Shown here one piece after another: positions 43,129 to 51,839 of a stretch of 63,877 bases of DNA (the stretch's first letter is position 1; the number at the start of each line of letters is the position of its first letter). The notes beneath the pieces are model-generated. The model saw only the letters and a program-made list of their open reading frames with translations. It searched no databases and was not told the DNA's origin. Both the position numbers and the translations under genes were made by a program. Source of the DNA: Luteimonas kalidii (GTDB lineage: Bacteria > Pseudomonadota > Gammaproteobacteria > Xanthomonadales > Xanthomonadaceae); the NCBI RefSeq assembly GCF_029887935.1, contig NZ_JARXRO010000007.1, positions 105,154 to 169,030 on the forward strand, read 5' to 3'.

Positions 43129-44341
43129 GGCCTGGGACGGCGTGCTGGTCGGCGCGCAGCTGGCCACGCTCGATTGCGAGGCGGGCTATGGGGTGATCGA
43201 GGACGGGGCGATCGGCTGGCGCGACGGTCGCTTCACCTTCGTCGGCCCGCGCGCCGCACTGCCGGACGCACCGGAGCGCATCGCCGATTCGGTGATCGAT
43301 GCCGGCGGCGGCTGGGTCACGCCGGGGCTGGTGGACTGCCACACCCACCTGGTGTTCGCGGGCCATCGCGCGGCCGAATTCGAGCAGCGCCTCGAGGGCG
43401 CGAGCTACGAGCAGATCGCACGCAGCGGCGGCGGCATCCTGTCCACGGTCCGTGCCACGCGCGCGGCGGACGAGGACACGTTGTTCGCGCAATCGCTTCC
43501 GCGCGCACGCGCGCTGCTCGCCGACGGAGTCACGACGCTGGAGATCAAGTCCGGTTACGGCCTGGACCTGGATGACGAGCGCCGGATGCTGCGGGTCGCA
43601 CGCCGGATCGGGCAGTCGCTGGGCGTCGGCGTGCGGACCACGTTCCTCGGCGCGCACGCGTTGCCGCCGGAGTACGCCAACCGCGCGGACGACTATCTGG
43701 CCCGGGTATGCGACTGGCTCGTGGAGTTGCACGGCGAGGGGCTGGTGGATGCGGTGGACGCGTTCGCCGAACGCATCGGCTTCGGCCTCGCGCAGACGCG
43801 GCGCGTGTTCGAAGCCGCACGCGCGCTCGGGCTGCCGGTGAAGCTGCATGCCGACCAGCTCAGCGACGGCGGTGGCGCCGCCCTGGTCGCCGAGTTCGGC
43901 GGCCTGTCGGCCGACCATGTCGAACACACGTCGGCCGACGGCGTCCGCGCGATGGCGCGCGCCGGCACGGTGGCGGTGCTGCTGCCGGGCGCGTTCCACG
44001 TGCTGCGCGAGACGCAGCTGCCACCGCTGCATGCGTTCCGCGCGCACCAGGTGCCGATGGCGGTCGCCACCGACTGCAATCCCGGTACCTCGCCGCTGCT
44101 GTCGCTGCGCCACGCGATGCAGCTGGCGTGCACGCATTTCCGCCTGACGCCGGAAGAAGCGTTGCGCGGCACCACGGTGCATGCGGCGCGCGCGCTCGGC
44201 CTCGGCGATCGCGGCGCGTTGCGCGCTGGACTGCGCGCGGATTTCGTGCAATGGAACATCGACCACCCCGCCGAGTTGTGCTACTGGCTCGGCGGACCGC
44301 TGGCCCGCGCCGTCCACGCCGGCGGCCATCGTCTTTGCTGA
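43121..44341 (+). CDS. hutI: Imidazolonepropionase
   Basis: A 406-residue amidohydrolase opening the imidazolone ring to formimidoylglutamate. Metal ligands His74 and His76 are in [13 protein letters not shown], followed by [41 protein letters not shown] and [15 protein letters not shown], all HutI signatures. I place the start at the GTG (43121): GACGGGGGCG lies just before it and the length matches known HutI proteins. An in-frame ATG at 43094 would add nine residues, and the frame is open to 43043. It directly precedes a dipeptidase gene (14 bases). Confidence 0.93.
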   Translation: MTEAWDGVLVGAQLATLDCEAGYGVIEDGAIGWRDGRFTFVGPRAALPDAPERIADSVIDAGGGWVTPGLVDCHTHLVFAGHRAAEFEQRLEGASYEQIARSGGGILSTVRATRAADEDTLFAQSLPRARALLADGVTTLEIKSGYGLDLDDERRMLRVARRIGQSLGVGVRTTFLGAHALPPEYANRADDYLARVCDWLVELHGEGLVDAVDAFAERIGFGLAQTRRVFEAARALGLPVKLHADQLSDGGGAALVAEFGGLSADHVEHTSADGVRAMARAGTVAVLLPGAFHVLRETQLPPLHAFRAHQVPMAVATDCNPGTSPLLSLRHAMQLACTHFRLTPEEALRGTTVHAARALGLGDRGALRAGLRADFVQWNIDHPAELCYWLGGPLARAVHAGGHRLC

Positions 44342-44355
44342 CCCGGAGAACCCGC

Positions 44356-45573
44356 ATGCCGCTTCGCGCCACCCTCGCCCTCGCGCTCGCGACCACGCTC
44401 GCCGCGACCGCCGTCCAGGCGGACGACGCCGCCACCGCGCAGGCACGCGCGCTCGCCCGCGACGCGATCATCGTCGACACCCACATCGACGCGCCCGGCA
44501 TCCTCTCCTCCAGCTGGGCCGATCTCGGCGTGGCCGCGCCGGACCGGGAGTTCGACTACCCGCGCGCGCGCGAAGGCGGCCTGGATGTCGCCTTCATGTC
44601 GATCTATACCTCGGCGCGCGAAGACGCCGAAGGCCGGGCGCGGCAATCCGCGCACGCGCAGATCGATTCGGTCGAGGCGCTGGTCCACCGCCATCCGGAC
44701 AGGTTCGCCATCCTCACCTCCCCCGGCGACGTCGAACGCCTGCGCGAAGGCGGGCGCGTGCTGCTGCCGCTGGGCATGGAGAACGGCGCGCCGCTGGGCG
44801 ACGACATCGCGCAGGTGCAGGCCTTCTTCGACCGCGGCGTGCGCTACATCACCCTCGCCCACAGCGCGGCCAACCGCATCAGCGATTCGTCCTACGGCGT
44901 GGAGCGCAAGTGGAACGGGCTCAGTCCGTTCGGGCGCGAGGTGATCGCGGAGATGAACCGGCTCGGGATCATGGTCGACGTGTCGCATGTCTCCGACCCC
45001 GCCGCCGCGCGGGCGATCGAACTGAGCACGGTACCGGTGATCGCCAGCCACTCGGCGTTCCGCCACTTCACCCCCGGCTTCGAGCGCAACATCAGCGACG
45101 CGCTGGCCAAGGCCATCGCGGAGCGCGGCGGCGTGGTCCAGGTGCCGTTCGGCACCCCGTTCGTGAATGCGCAGGCCGCGGCCGACATCCAGGCCCAGTT
45201 CCGCGCGCGCGCGGAGTTCGACCGCCGCAACGCCGAGCTCGCGGCGGCCGGAAAGCCCGTCGAGGACGCCCGCGCCTTCGAGGACGCCTGGGAGCGGGAC
45301 CACCCGACCCCGTCCACGCCGCTGTCCTCGGTGCTCGACCAGATCGACTACGGCGTCAGGCTGCTCGGCATCGACCATGTCGGCATCGGTTCGGATTTCG
45401 ACGGCGTCGACGGCGCCCTGGCGGACGGGCTGCGCTCGGTCGCCGATTTCCCGAACCTGGTCGCCGGGCTGCAGTCGCGGGGCTACGACGAGGATGCCAT
45501 CCGCAAGATCCTCGGCGGCAACCTGCTGCGCGTCTGGCGCGAGGTGGAAGCCGGCGCGGCCAGCGCCCGATAG
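44356..45573 (+). CDS. Exported membrane-dipeptidase-type peptidase (M19)
   Basis: A 405-residue peptidase of family M19. A signal peptide (MPLRATLALALATTLAATAVQA, cleavage near residue 22) is followed by the first metal motif VDTHIDAP with His43 and Asp45. Further metal-site segments are LPLGMENG, ITLAHSAANRISDSSYG, VDVSHVSDPA, IASHSAFRHF and IGSDFDGVDG. It should cleave dipeptides in the periplasm, a source of free amino acids, which makes its position 14 bases after hutI sensible (histidine-containing dipeptides are one possibility, not shown). GGAGAA precedes the ATG. A strong terminator lies 37 bases downstream. Confidence 0.93.
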   Translation: MPLRATLALALATTLAATAVQADDAATAQARALARDAIIVDTHIDAPGILSSSWADLGVAAPDREFDYPRAREGGLDVAFMSIYTSAREDAEGRARQSAHAQIDSVEALVHRHPDRFAILTSPGDVERLREGGRVLLPLGMENGAPLGDDIAQVQAFFDRGVRYITLAHSAANRISDSSYGVERKWNGLSPFGREVIAEMNRLGIMVDVSHVSDPAAARAIELSTVPVIASHSAFRHFTPGFERNISDALAKAIAERGGVVQVPFGTPFVNAQAAADIQAQFRARAEFDRRNAELAAAGKPVEDARAFEDAWERDHPTPSTPLSSVLDQIDYGVRLLGIDHVGIGSDFDGVDGALADGLRSVADFPNLVAGLQSRGYDEDAIRKILGGNLLRVWREVEAGAASAR

Positions 45574-45610
45574 TCCGGCGACGACGGCGCGGCCGTGCCG
45601 CCGCGACATG

Positions 45611-45640
45611 AAAAAAGCCCCGCGATGCGGGGCTTTTCTT
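45611..45640. terminator. Bidirectional rho-independent terminator
   Basis: AAAAAA, stem GCCCCGC (45617-45623), loop GAT, stem GCGGGGC (45627-45633), then TTTTCTTT. The A-run on one side and T-run on the other allow termination of both the dipeptidase transcript and the convergent bTHX transcript. Confidence 0.93.
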
Positions 45641-45658
45641 TCCTGCCGGGACGCGGGC

Positions 45659-45841
45659 TCAGTCAGCCTTGGTCGCCTTCTTCACCGCCTTCTTGGCGGG
45701 CGCCCTGGTGGCGGTCTTCGCCACCTTGGCCACCGGCGCCGCGGCGCTGCCGCTCGCCTTGGCCACGGCCTTGGGACGCGCATTGCCATAGCTGGAGGTG
45801 TAGCGCTTGCCCTTGGCGGTCTTGCGGTCGCCCTTGCCCAT
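45659..45841 (-). CDS. 30S ribosomal protein bTHX
   Basis: A 60-residue basic protein whose first 24 residues MGKGDRKTAKGKRYTSSYGN plus ARPK match the bTHX (THX) peptide that lies on top of the 30S head in Thermus. The ATG at 45841 has AGGAG seven bases upstream; 20 further open codons upstream are not needed. The C-terminal 35 residues are a Lys/Ala/Val-rich extension (APVAKVAKTATRAPAKKAV) reminiscent of histone H1-like tails, not present in Thermus bTHX. It shares the terminator at 45611-45640 with the dipeptidase gene. Confidence 0.9.
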   Translation of the reverse strand: MGKGDRKTAKGKRYTSSYGNARPKAVAKASGSAAAPVAKVAKTATRAPAKKAVKKATKAD

Positions 45842-45953
45842 CGTCGTGCTCCTGGATCTTCGAATTCGCTGGATGTGTCGGCCCGCGGGCCGTCGCGCCA
45901 TTGCGCGAGGCCGCGCAGTCTATCACGCAGCCCGACGCCGGACCGGGGCGCGA

Positions 45954-46364
45954 TCAGTGCGCGCAGGTGGCGTCGTGGACGTGGCCGTGGTTGAGCCGCA
46001 GGTTCACCAGATGGCCGAGGCCGACCAGGGTGCCGCCCAGGGTCATCGCCACCGCGTGCGGCACCACCGAGTGGTGCAGCGGGCTGTACAGCACGCCGAT
46101 CCAGAGCACCGCCAGGCCCGGGAGCAACAGACCGAGCGCGCGCAGCGCACGGTGGCGCCGATACCCCCACAGCAGGCTGAAGGCGCCCAGCAGGCTGGCG
46201 AACAGCACGAAGCCGAACTCGAGCCCGTCGCTGAGCCACATCGCCAGACCCAGCGAGGGAAGCGCCGCGATCAGCAGCGGCAACAGCGCGCAATGCGCTG
46301 CGCAGGCGAGCGAGCCGGCGGCGCCGAAGCGGTCGAGCCAGTGGTGGCGTTGGCGGGGGGACAT
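45954..46364 (-). CDS. MerC domain-containing membrane protein
   Basis: A 136-residue protein with four hydrophobic segments and the MerC-type start: FGAAGSLACAAHCALLPLLI, with Cys21 and Cys25 facing the membrane, as in mercury and other metal transporters. The C-terminus is His-rich (NHGHVHDATCAH). It diverges from znuD across a 81-base gap with a Zur box, so it is more likely part of a zinc response than a mercury one; no merA, merT or merR is present. Direction and substrate of transport are unknown. Confidence 0.85.
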   Translation of the reverse strand: MSPRQRHHWLDRFGAAGSLACAAHCALLPLLIAALPSLGLAMWLSDGLEFGFVLFASLLGAFSLLWGYRRHRALRALGLLLPGLAVLWIGVLYSPLHHSVVPHAVAMTLGGTLVGLGHLVNLRLNHGHVHDATCAH

Positions 46365-46377
46365 GACGTTCGGGAGG

Positions 46378-46415
46378 TTGACACAAGAGGCGTGAGGAGA
46401 TCGTAATACTATAAC
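46378..46415 (+). promoter_or_regulatory. Putative znuD promoter region
   Basis: A perfect TTGACA lies at 46378-46383. AT-rich sequence with TAATAC and TATAAC hexamers (46404-46415) follows at 20-26 bases, a longer spacing than ideal, so the exact -10 is unsure. The AT-rich part coincides with the Zur box, so bound Zur would occlude RNA polymerase. Confidence 0.45.
46403..46415. promoter_or_regulatory. Zur box
   Basis: GTAATACTATAAC differs at one position from the proteobacterial Zur dyad GTTATANTATAAC. It lies 38 bases before the merC-like start and 30 before the znuD start and is the only markedly AT-rich patch nearby. Two genes with metal-transport features diverge from it and a Fur-family gene with Zur traits lies downstream of znuD. 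Confidence 0.82.
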
Positions 46416-46445
46416 ATCACGTCACCTTTGGATGCATCGTTCCCC

Positions 46446-48695
46446 ATGCCTGCTGCCCTCCCCGCCCGTTGCCGCCTCTCCGCCGCCCTCCTGCTCGCCC
46501 TCGCAGCCACCACCGCCGTGGCCCAGGACGATCCCCGCCACACCGAGATCCGGGATCTGGACGAACTCGTGGTCCGGGCCACGCCGCTGCCGCAGACGGC
46601 CGAGGACCTGACGCGCCCGGTGGAGGTGCTGGCCGGCAGCCGCCTGGACGAGGCCAAATCGGCAACCCTGGGCGAGACGGTCAGCCGCCTGCCCGGCGTG
46701 CAGTCGTCCTACTTCGGCCCCGGCGTCGGGCGTCCGATCATCCGCGGCCTGGACGGGGCCCGCGTGCAGGTACTCAGCGACGGGCTGGCATCGGGCGACG
46801 TATCGACCGTGAGCGTGGACCATGCGGTGTCGATCGAACCCTTCCTCGCCGATCAGATCGAGGTGCTGAAGGGCCCGTCGACGCTGCTGTACGGAAGCGG
46901 CGCGATCGGCGGCGCGGTCAACGTGGTCGATGGCCGCATCCCCGAACGCGCGACCGAGGCGCCGCTGGAGGGCCGCGCGGAACTGCGCGCCGGCAGCGGC
47001 AACGACGAGCGGACCGGCATGCTGCGGCTCGACGGCACCTCCGCCTCGGGCAACCTGGTGTTCCACCTCGACGCACTGCATCGCGAGACCGGCGACTACG
47101 ACATCCCCGGCTACGCCGAGAGCGCCGCACTGCGCGAGGCGGAACACGGCGACGACGATGACCATGACCACGATGACGGGCATGGCCACGAGGAAGAAGA
47201 AGCCCACGGCACCCTGCCCAACAGCTTCGTGCGCACCGACAGTGCCGCGCTCGGCGTGTCCTGGGTCGGCGACCGCGGCTTCCTCGGTGTCGGCGTCAGC
47301 CTGTTCAATACCCGCTACGGCGTCCCGGGGCACTCGCACGCCGAGGAGGACGAGGGGCACGACCACGGCGATGACGATGATCACGACGATGATGATCACG
47401 ATGAGGACGAGCACGAGGAACAGGAGCACGAACACGGCGAGGACGGCGTCCGCATCGTCATGGACCAGCGCCGCTACGAGGCGCGCGGCGGCCTGGACGG
47501 ACTCGGCGCGTTCGACACGCTGCGGGTGAAGCTCGCGCGCACCGAGTACACCCACACCGAGTACGAGGGCGACGCGGTCGGCACCGTGTTCGACAACGAC
47601 AGCACCGAGCTGCGCGCCGAACTGGTGCATCGTGGCTGGGCCGGCTGGGACGGCGCATTCGGGCTGCAGGCATGGGAACGCGATTTCGTGGCCGTCGGCG
47701 ACGAGGCATTCGTCCCCGGCTCCAGTTCGCGCGACGTCGGCCTGTTCTGGATCGGCACGCGCGAATTCGCCAGCGTCGACCTCGAGATCGGCGCCCGCCA
47801 CGACCGCAACCGCATCGACGTCGACGAAGCCGAGGCGATCGGCCCGTCGCGCGATTTCGACGCCACCAGCCTGTCCGCGGCGGCGCGCTGGCATTTCGGG
47901 GACGACCTGCACCTGTCGTTCGGCCTCGACCGCGCGCAGCGCTCGCCCACCGCCGAGGAGCTCTACTCGAACGGCCTGCACGTGGCCACGCGCAGCTACG
48001 AGTTCGGCGATCCCGACCTCGACCGGGAAACCGCCAACCGCGCCGAGATCGGCCTGCACTGGCACCGTGGTCCGCTGCGGTTCGGCGCGGCCGTCTATGC
48101 GGTCGACTACCAGGACTTCGTCTACCTCGCCGACACCGGCATCGAGGACGGCGGTACGCCCGCCCACGTCTGGAGCCAGTCGGATGCCCGCTTCACCGGC
48201 GGTGAGGTCGACGTGCGCTGGACCTTCCTCGACAACGGCACCGGCCGCTGGACGCTGCGCGGCTTCGGCGACGCGGTCCGCGGACGCCTGGACGGAGACG
48301 GCACGCGCGAGGTGTCGTTCGCGGTGCCGCACGGCGACCACGCCCACGACTACACCGTCGACATCGCGCAGACCGGCAACCTGCCGCGGCTCGCACCCTG
48401 GCGCGCCGGCGCTGAACTGCGCTGGGAAGGCGACCAGTGGCGTGCCGGCCTCGGCGCCATCCGCTATGCGCGCCAGGACCGGGTCGCCCGGTACGAGGAC
48501 GAGAAGCCGGGTTACACCCTGGTCAACGCCAACCTCGCCTGGCACCTGGACACCGCGTCCGGACGCGCGCTGGAACTGTTCGTCGACGGCAACAACCTGC
48601 TCGACGAGGAGGCACGCCCGCACACGTCGTTCCTGCGCGACCTGGCGCCGCTGCCGGGCCGCAGCGTCTCGGCCGGGGTCAGGTTGTTCTTCTGA
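46446..48695 (+). CDS. znuD: ZnuD-like TonB-dependent outer-membrane zinc receptor
   Basis: A 749-residue TonB-dependent receptor. A signal peptide ends at VAQ near residue 26; the plug domain follows (RPVEVLAGSRLDEAKSATLGETVSRLPGVQSSYFGPGVGRPIIRGL, about 40-160), then the barrel with a final Phe (AGVRLFF). Two His/Asp/Glu-rich extracellular loops lie near residues 234-255 and 297-337, the hallmark of ZnuD-type zinc receptors. The ATG at 46446 is preferred over an in-frame TTG 18 bases earlier. It sits under a Zur box and faces zur, so it should be induced in zinc shortage. Confidence 0.92.
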   Translation: MPAALPARCRLSAALLLALAATTAVAQDDPRHTEIRDLDELVVRATPLPQTAEDLTRPVEVLAGSRLDEAKSATLGETVSRLPGVQSSYFGPGVGRPIIRGLDGARVQVLSDGLASGDVSTVSVDHAVSIEPFLADQIEVLKGPSTLLYGSGAIGGAVNVVDGRIPERATEAPLEGRAELRAGSGNDERTGMLRLDGTSASGNLVFHLDALHRETGDYDIPGYAESAALREAEHGDDDDHDHDDGHGHEEEEAHGTLPNSFVRTDSAALGVSWVGDRGFLGVGVSLFNTRYGVPGHSHAEEDEGHDHGDDDDHDDDDHDEDEHEEQEHEHGEDGVRIVMDQRRYEARGGLDGLGAFDTLRVKLARTEYTHTEYEGDAVGTVFDNDSTELRAELVHRGWAGWDGAFGLQAWERDFVAVGDEAFVPGSSSRDVGLFWIGTREFASVDLEIGARHDRNRIDVDEAEAIGPSRDFDATSLSAAARWHFGDDLHLSFGLDRAQRSPTAEELYSNGLHVATRSYEFGDPDLDRETANRAEIGLHWHRGPLRFGAAVYAVDYQDFVYLADTGIEDGGTPAHVWSQSDARFTGGEVDVRWTFLDNGTGRWTLRGFGDAVRGRLDGDGTREVSFAVPHGDHAHDYTVDIAQTGNLPRLAPWRAGAELRWEGDQWRAGLGAIRYARQDRVARYEDEKPGYTLVNANLAWHLDTASGRALELFVDGNNLLDEEARPHTSFLRDLAPLPGRSVSAGVRLFF

Positions 48696-48705
48696 TCGGA
48701 AGCCC

Positions 48706-48736
48706 GCCGTCGGCCGCGAGCCCCGCGGCCGGCGGC
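48706..48736. terminator. Strong GC hairpin between convergent znuD and zur
   Basis: Arms GCCGtCGGCCGCG and CGCGGCCGgCGGC around a five-base loop (AGCCC), 12 of 13 pairs. There is no T-run, so it may act as a pausing or mRNA-stabilising element rather than an intrinsic terminator. Confidence 0.55.
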
Positions 48737-48794
48737 GCGTCGGGCGCCTCCGGATGCCGCGCCCACCGGCCACTGCCCCGGCACGGAAAGACGG

Positions 48795-49289
48795 CTATGC
48801 CCTGCCGGCGCACTCCGCGCACAGGCCGTGCACTTCCAGCGTCTGCGCCTGCGGCACGAAGCCCAGCGCCCGCGCGCGTTCGTCGAGCGCGGCCACCACT
48901 TCGGCATCCTCGAGTTCCACCGCGCTGTGGCAGCGGTCGCAGATCAGGAACGGCACCGAATGCTGCGCACTGTCGGGATGGTGGCAGGCCACGAAGGCGT
49001 TCACCGACTGCAGCTTGTGGATGAAGCCGTTGGCGAGCAGGAAGTCCAGCGCGCGATAGACCGTGGGCGGCGCGTCGGCCCCGGCGCCCTCGCCCGAGCG
49101 CACCATGTCGAGCAGGTCGTAGGCCTTGACCGGCCTGCCGGCCCCGGCGATCAGCCGCAGCACCCGGGCGCGGATCGGCGTCAGGCGCAGGCCGCGTGCC
49201 TGGCAGGCGCGCTCCACCGCGCGCACGAACGCCTGCGCGTCGTGCACGTGGTGGTGCGGATCGATGCAGCCGTGGTCGTGCCTGCCCAT
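48795..49289 (-). CDS. zur: Fur-family zinc uptake regulator Zur
   Basis: A 164-residue Fur-family repressor. The winged helix spans about residues 25-90 (RACQARGLRLTPIRARVLRLIAGAGRPVKAYDLL and PPTVYRALDFLLANGFIHKL), and metal sites follow: CHHPDSAQH, LICDRCHSAVELED and the C-terminal CAEC. The HHPDxxxH pattern, ending with two CxxC pairs and a His-rich N-terminus (HDHGCIDPHHHVHD), fits Zur better than Fur. The start at 49289 lacks a clear ribosome site. It lies 32 bases after gltX on the same strand and converges with znuD, whose promoter has a Zur box. Confidence 0.9.
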   Translation of the reverse strand: MGRHDHGCIDPHHHVHDAQAFVRAVERACQARGLRLTPIRARVLRLIAGAGRPVKAYDLLDMVRSGEGAGADAPPTVYRALDFLLANGFIHKLQSVNAFVACHHPDSAQHSVPFLICDRCHSAVELEDAEVVAALDERARALGFVPQAQTLEVHGLCAECAGRA

Positions 49290-49321
49290 GAGGTTGATGA
49301 TGGCGCCGCGGCGGCCGCTTC

Positions 49322-50728
49322 TCAACCGCCGGCCGGAACGCGTGCGATCGCGGCCTCGATCCGGCGCAGCGCCTGGTCGCGCCCGGCGAGGTAGACGGTA
49401 TGCGAGATGTCGGGGCTGACCTGGCTCCCCGTGATCGCCACCCGCATCGGCTGGGCCACCTTGCCCATGCCCAGCCCCAGCGCCTCGGCGGTGGCATGGA
49501 GCGCTTCGCCGATGCCGTCCACGGTCCAATCCGTCAGCGCCGCCAGGCGTCCGTGCGCCTCGCGCAGCGGCGCATCGGCACCGGCCTTGAGGTGCTTGGC
49601 CACGGCCGCCTCGTCGTACTGTTCCAGCGGCCCGAACCACACCGCGGCGCGTTCGGCCATGTCCTTGAGCGTCTGTACGCGGTCGCGCAACGCGACCACG
49701 ATATCCGCAGGCGCCGGTCCCTGCGCGAGGTCGTAGCCGCACTGGCGCAGGTGCCATTCCAGGTGGCCGGCCACGTCGGCCGGATCGTCGGTCTTCAGGT
49801 ACTGCTGGTTGAGCCAGCCGAGCTTGGCCGGATCCAGGCGTGCGGCCTTGGCGTTGACGTCCGCGAGTTCGAACAGCTGCTGCATCTCGGCGAGGCTGAA
49901 GATCTCCTGGTCGCCATGCGACCAGCCCAGCCGCACCAGGTAGTTGAGCAGCGCGTGCGGCAGGTAGCCGGCATCGCGGTACTGCATGACGTCGGCCGCG
50001 CCGGTGCGCTTGGACAGCTTGGCGCCCTGCTCGTCGAGGATCATCGGCAAGTGCGAGAACGCCGGCACCGGTGCGCCCAGCGCCTGGTACAGGTTGATCT
50101 GGCGCGGAGTGTTGTTGACGTGGTCGTCGCCGCGCACCACGTCGGTGATGCGCATGTCGATGTCGTCCACCACGACCGCGAAGTTGTAGGTGGCGTAACC
50201 GTCGGGGCGGAAGATCACCAGATCGTCGAGCTCGCTGTTGGAGATCTCGATGCGGCCCTTGACCTTGTCGTCCCACGCGACCACGCCGTCGAGCGGATTC
50301 CTGAAACGGATCACGCGGTTGGGATCGTCGCGCCTGGCTTCGTTGCGATCGCGATATGCGCCGTTGTAGCGCGGCTTCCCGCCCTGCGCCATCGCCGCCT
50401 CGCGCATCGCCTCGAGCTCTTCCTTCGACTCGTACGCGTAGTACGCCTTGCCCTCCGCGACCAGCCGCTCGGCCGCCTCGCGGTAGCGATCGAGCCTGTG
50501 GGTCTGGTAGATCGGGCCCTCGTCGTAGTCCAGGCCCAGCCAGGCCATCGCGTCGAGGATCGCGTCGATCGCCGCCTGGGTGCTGCGCTCGCGGTCGGTG
50601 TCCTCGATGCGCAGGATGAATTCGCCGCCGCGATGGCGCGCCTCCAGCCAGCAGTACAGCGCGGTCCGCGCCCCGCCGATGTGGAGGTAGCCGGTGGGAC
50701 TGGGGGCGAAGCGGGTACGGCAACTCAT
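49322..50728 (-). CDS. gltX: Glutamate-tRNA ligase
   Basis: A 468-residue class I aminoacyl-tRNA synthetase. The HIGH-type motif is in [20 protein letters not shown] at residues about 6-25, the KMSKS-type motif in [15 protein letters not shown] near residue 240. The discriminating-type length and [11 protein letters not shown] sequence fit GltX. Start [13 protein letters not shown]; the frame is open far upstream but non-coding. It loads glutamate onto tRNA-Glu. The zur gene follows after 32 bases, so the two may share a transcript. Confidence 0.97.
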   Translation of the reverse strand: MSCRTRFAPSPTGYLHIGGARTALYCWLEARHRGGEFILRIEDTDRERSTQAAIDAILDAMAWLGLDYDEGPIYQTHRLDRYREAAERLVAEGKAYYAYESKEELEAMREAAMAQGGKPRYNGAYRDRNEARRDDPNRVIRFRNPLDGVVAWDDKVKGRIEISNSELDDLVIFRPDGYATYNFAVVVDDIDMRITDVVRGDDHVNNTPRQINLYQALGAPVPAFSHLPMILDEQGAKLSKRTGAADVMQYRDAGYLPHALLNYLVRLGWSHGDQEIFSLAEMQQLFELADVNAKAARLDPAKLGWLNQQYLKTDDPADVAGHLEWHLRQCGYDLAQGPAPADIVVALRDRVQTLKDMAERAAVWFGPLEQYDEAAVAKHLKAGADAPLREAHGRLAALTDWTVDGIGEALHATAEALGLGMGKVAQPMRVAITGSQVSPDISHTVYLAGRDQALRRIEAAIARVPAGG

Positions 50729-50980
50729 GGAGGGCGTTCGGCAGCGGAAACCGCACATTTTACCGGGATCGGTCGCGGCGACCGCGGCAGGAGGCAGCGG
50801 CGCCCCGCGGCGCGGATCGGATCCGGCTCTGGCAACCGGGTGTACCCGGGCGGCATCCCCGCGGCCTGCACCGCGTCGCGCAGGCTGGGAGGGACAGGCT
50901 GGCGCCTGCAGTTCGGCGCCGATCCGGGCCGGGGCGGGCGACAGTGACCATCGCCATGCGTCCGCCGTCGCACGCCGCCC

Positions 50981-50994
50981 TACAATCGCCCAAA
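50981..50994 (+). promoter_or_regulatory. lpxH -10 box, leaderless type
   Basis: TACAAT (50981-50986) is followed after seven bases by the lpxH ATG at 50994, so transcription would begin at or within one or two bases of the start codon. No ribosome site precedes the ATG. The -35 region is weak. Confidence 0.5.
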
Positions 50995-51749
50995 TGGCCA
51001 CGCTGTTCGTCTCCGACCTGCACCTGGATCCGGCGCGCCCGGACATCACCCGCCTGTTCGGTGCCTTCCTGGACGGCGAGGCGCGCGCGTCCGATGCGCT
51101 CTACATCCTCGGCGACCTGTTCGAGGCCTGGGTCGGCGACGACGATCCATCGGAGACCGGAGCGTATGTCGCCTCGAAGCTGCACGGGCTCGCCGGGGCC
51201 GGCGTTGCGGTCCATTTCCAGCGCGGCAACCGCGATTTCCTCCTCCGCCAGGCCTACGCCGCGCGCGCGGGCTTCTCGATCCTGCCGGATCCGGCCGTGA
51301 TCATGCTCGACGGCGCGCCCGTGCTGCTCAGCCACGGCGACGCGCTGTGCACCGACGACGAGGCCTACCAGGCGTTCCGCGCGCAGACGCGCGATCCGGA
51401 GTGGCAGGCGCGGTTCCTGTCGCAGCCGCTGGAGGCGCGCCTGGCGTTCGCCGCGCAGGCGCGCGCCGCCAGCACCGCGCGCCAGGGCGAACTGGCGCAG
51501 GCCGGGACCATGGAGGCGATCACCGACGTCGCCGCGGCCGCGGTCGAAGACCTGTTCCTGCGCTACGGCGTGGACACGCTGATCCACGGCCATACCCACC
51601 GTCCCGCGATCCATGCGCTGACCGTGGCGGGACGTCCCCGCCGCCGCATCGTGCTCGGCGACTGGTACACGCAGGGCTCGGTGCTGGCGTCGACCCCCGA
51701 AGGGTTCGACCTGCGGGCTCTGCCCCTGGCGGGCGATCCGGGCCGCTGA
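50994..51749 (+). CDS. lpxH: UDP-2,3-diacylglucosamine diphosphatase
   Basis: A 251-residue calcineurin-like phosphoesterase making lipid X in lipid A biosynthesis. Metal motifs are FVSDLHLD (Asp8, His10), [36 protein letters not shown] and [11 protein letters not shown]; the YxxFRxxxR-like stretch [16 protein letters not shown] and the lid region identify LpxH rather than a generic phosphoesterase. The ATG fits a leaderless transcript from a TACAAT box. Peripheral membrane, cytoplasmic face. Confidence 0.96.
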   Translation: MATLFVSDLHLDPARPDITRLFGAFLDGEARASDALYILGDLFEAWVGDDDPSETGAYVASKLHGLAGAGVAVHFQRGNRDFLLRQAYAARAGFSILPDPAVIMLDGAPVLLSHGDALCTDDEAYQAFRAQTRDPEWQARFLSQPLEARLAFAAQARAASTARQGELAQAGTMEAITDVAAAAVEDLFLRYGVDTLIHGHTHRPAIHALTVAGRPRRRIVLGDWYTQGSVLASTPEGFDLRALPLAGDPGR

Positions 51750-51839
51750 GTCGGGTGGCACGGGTTGGCGCGACGCCCGCAGGCGGCAACGCCCGCCGGG
51801 CAGGAATGGCGAAACTGTTCGACCTTCCGCCCCGCGGCG

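Noticed and set aside
45954..46364. Mercury resistance operon
   Set aside because: Only the MerC-like protein is present; no merR, merT, merP or merA. The Zur box points to zinc instead.
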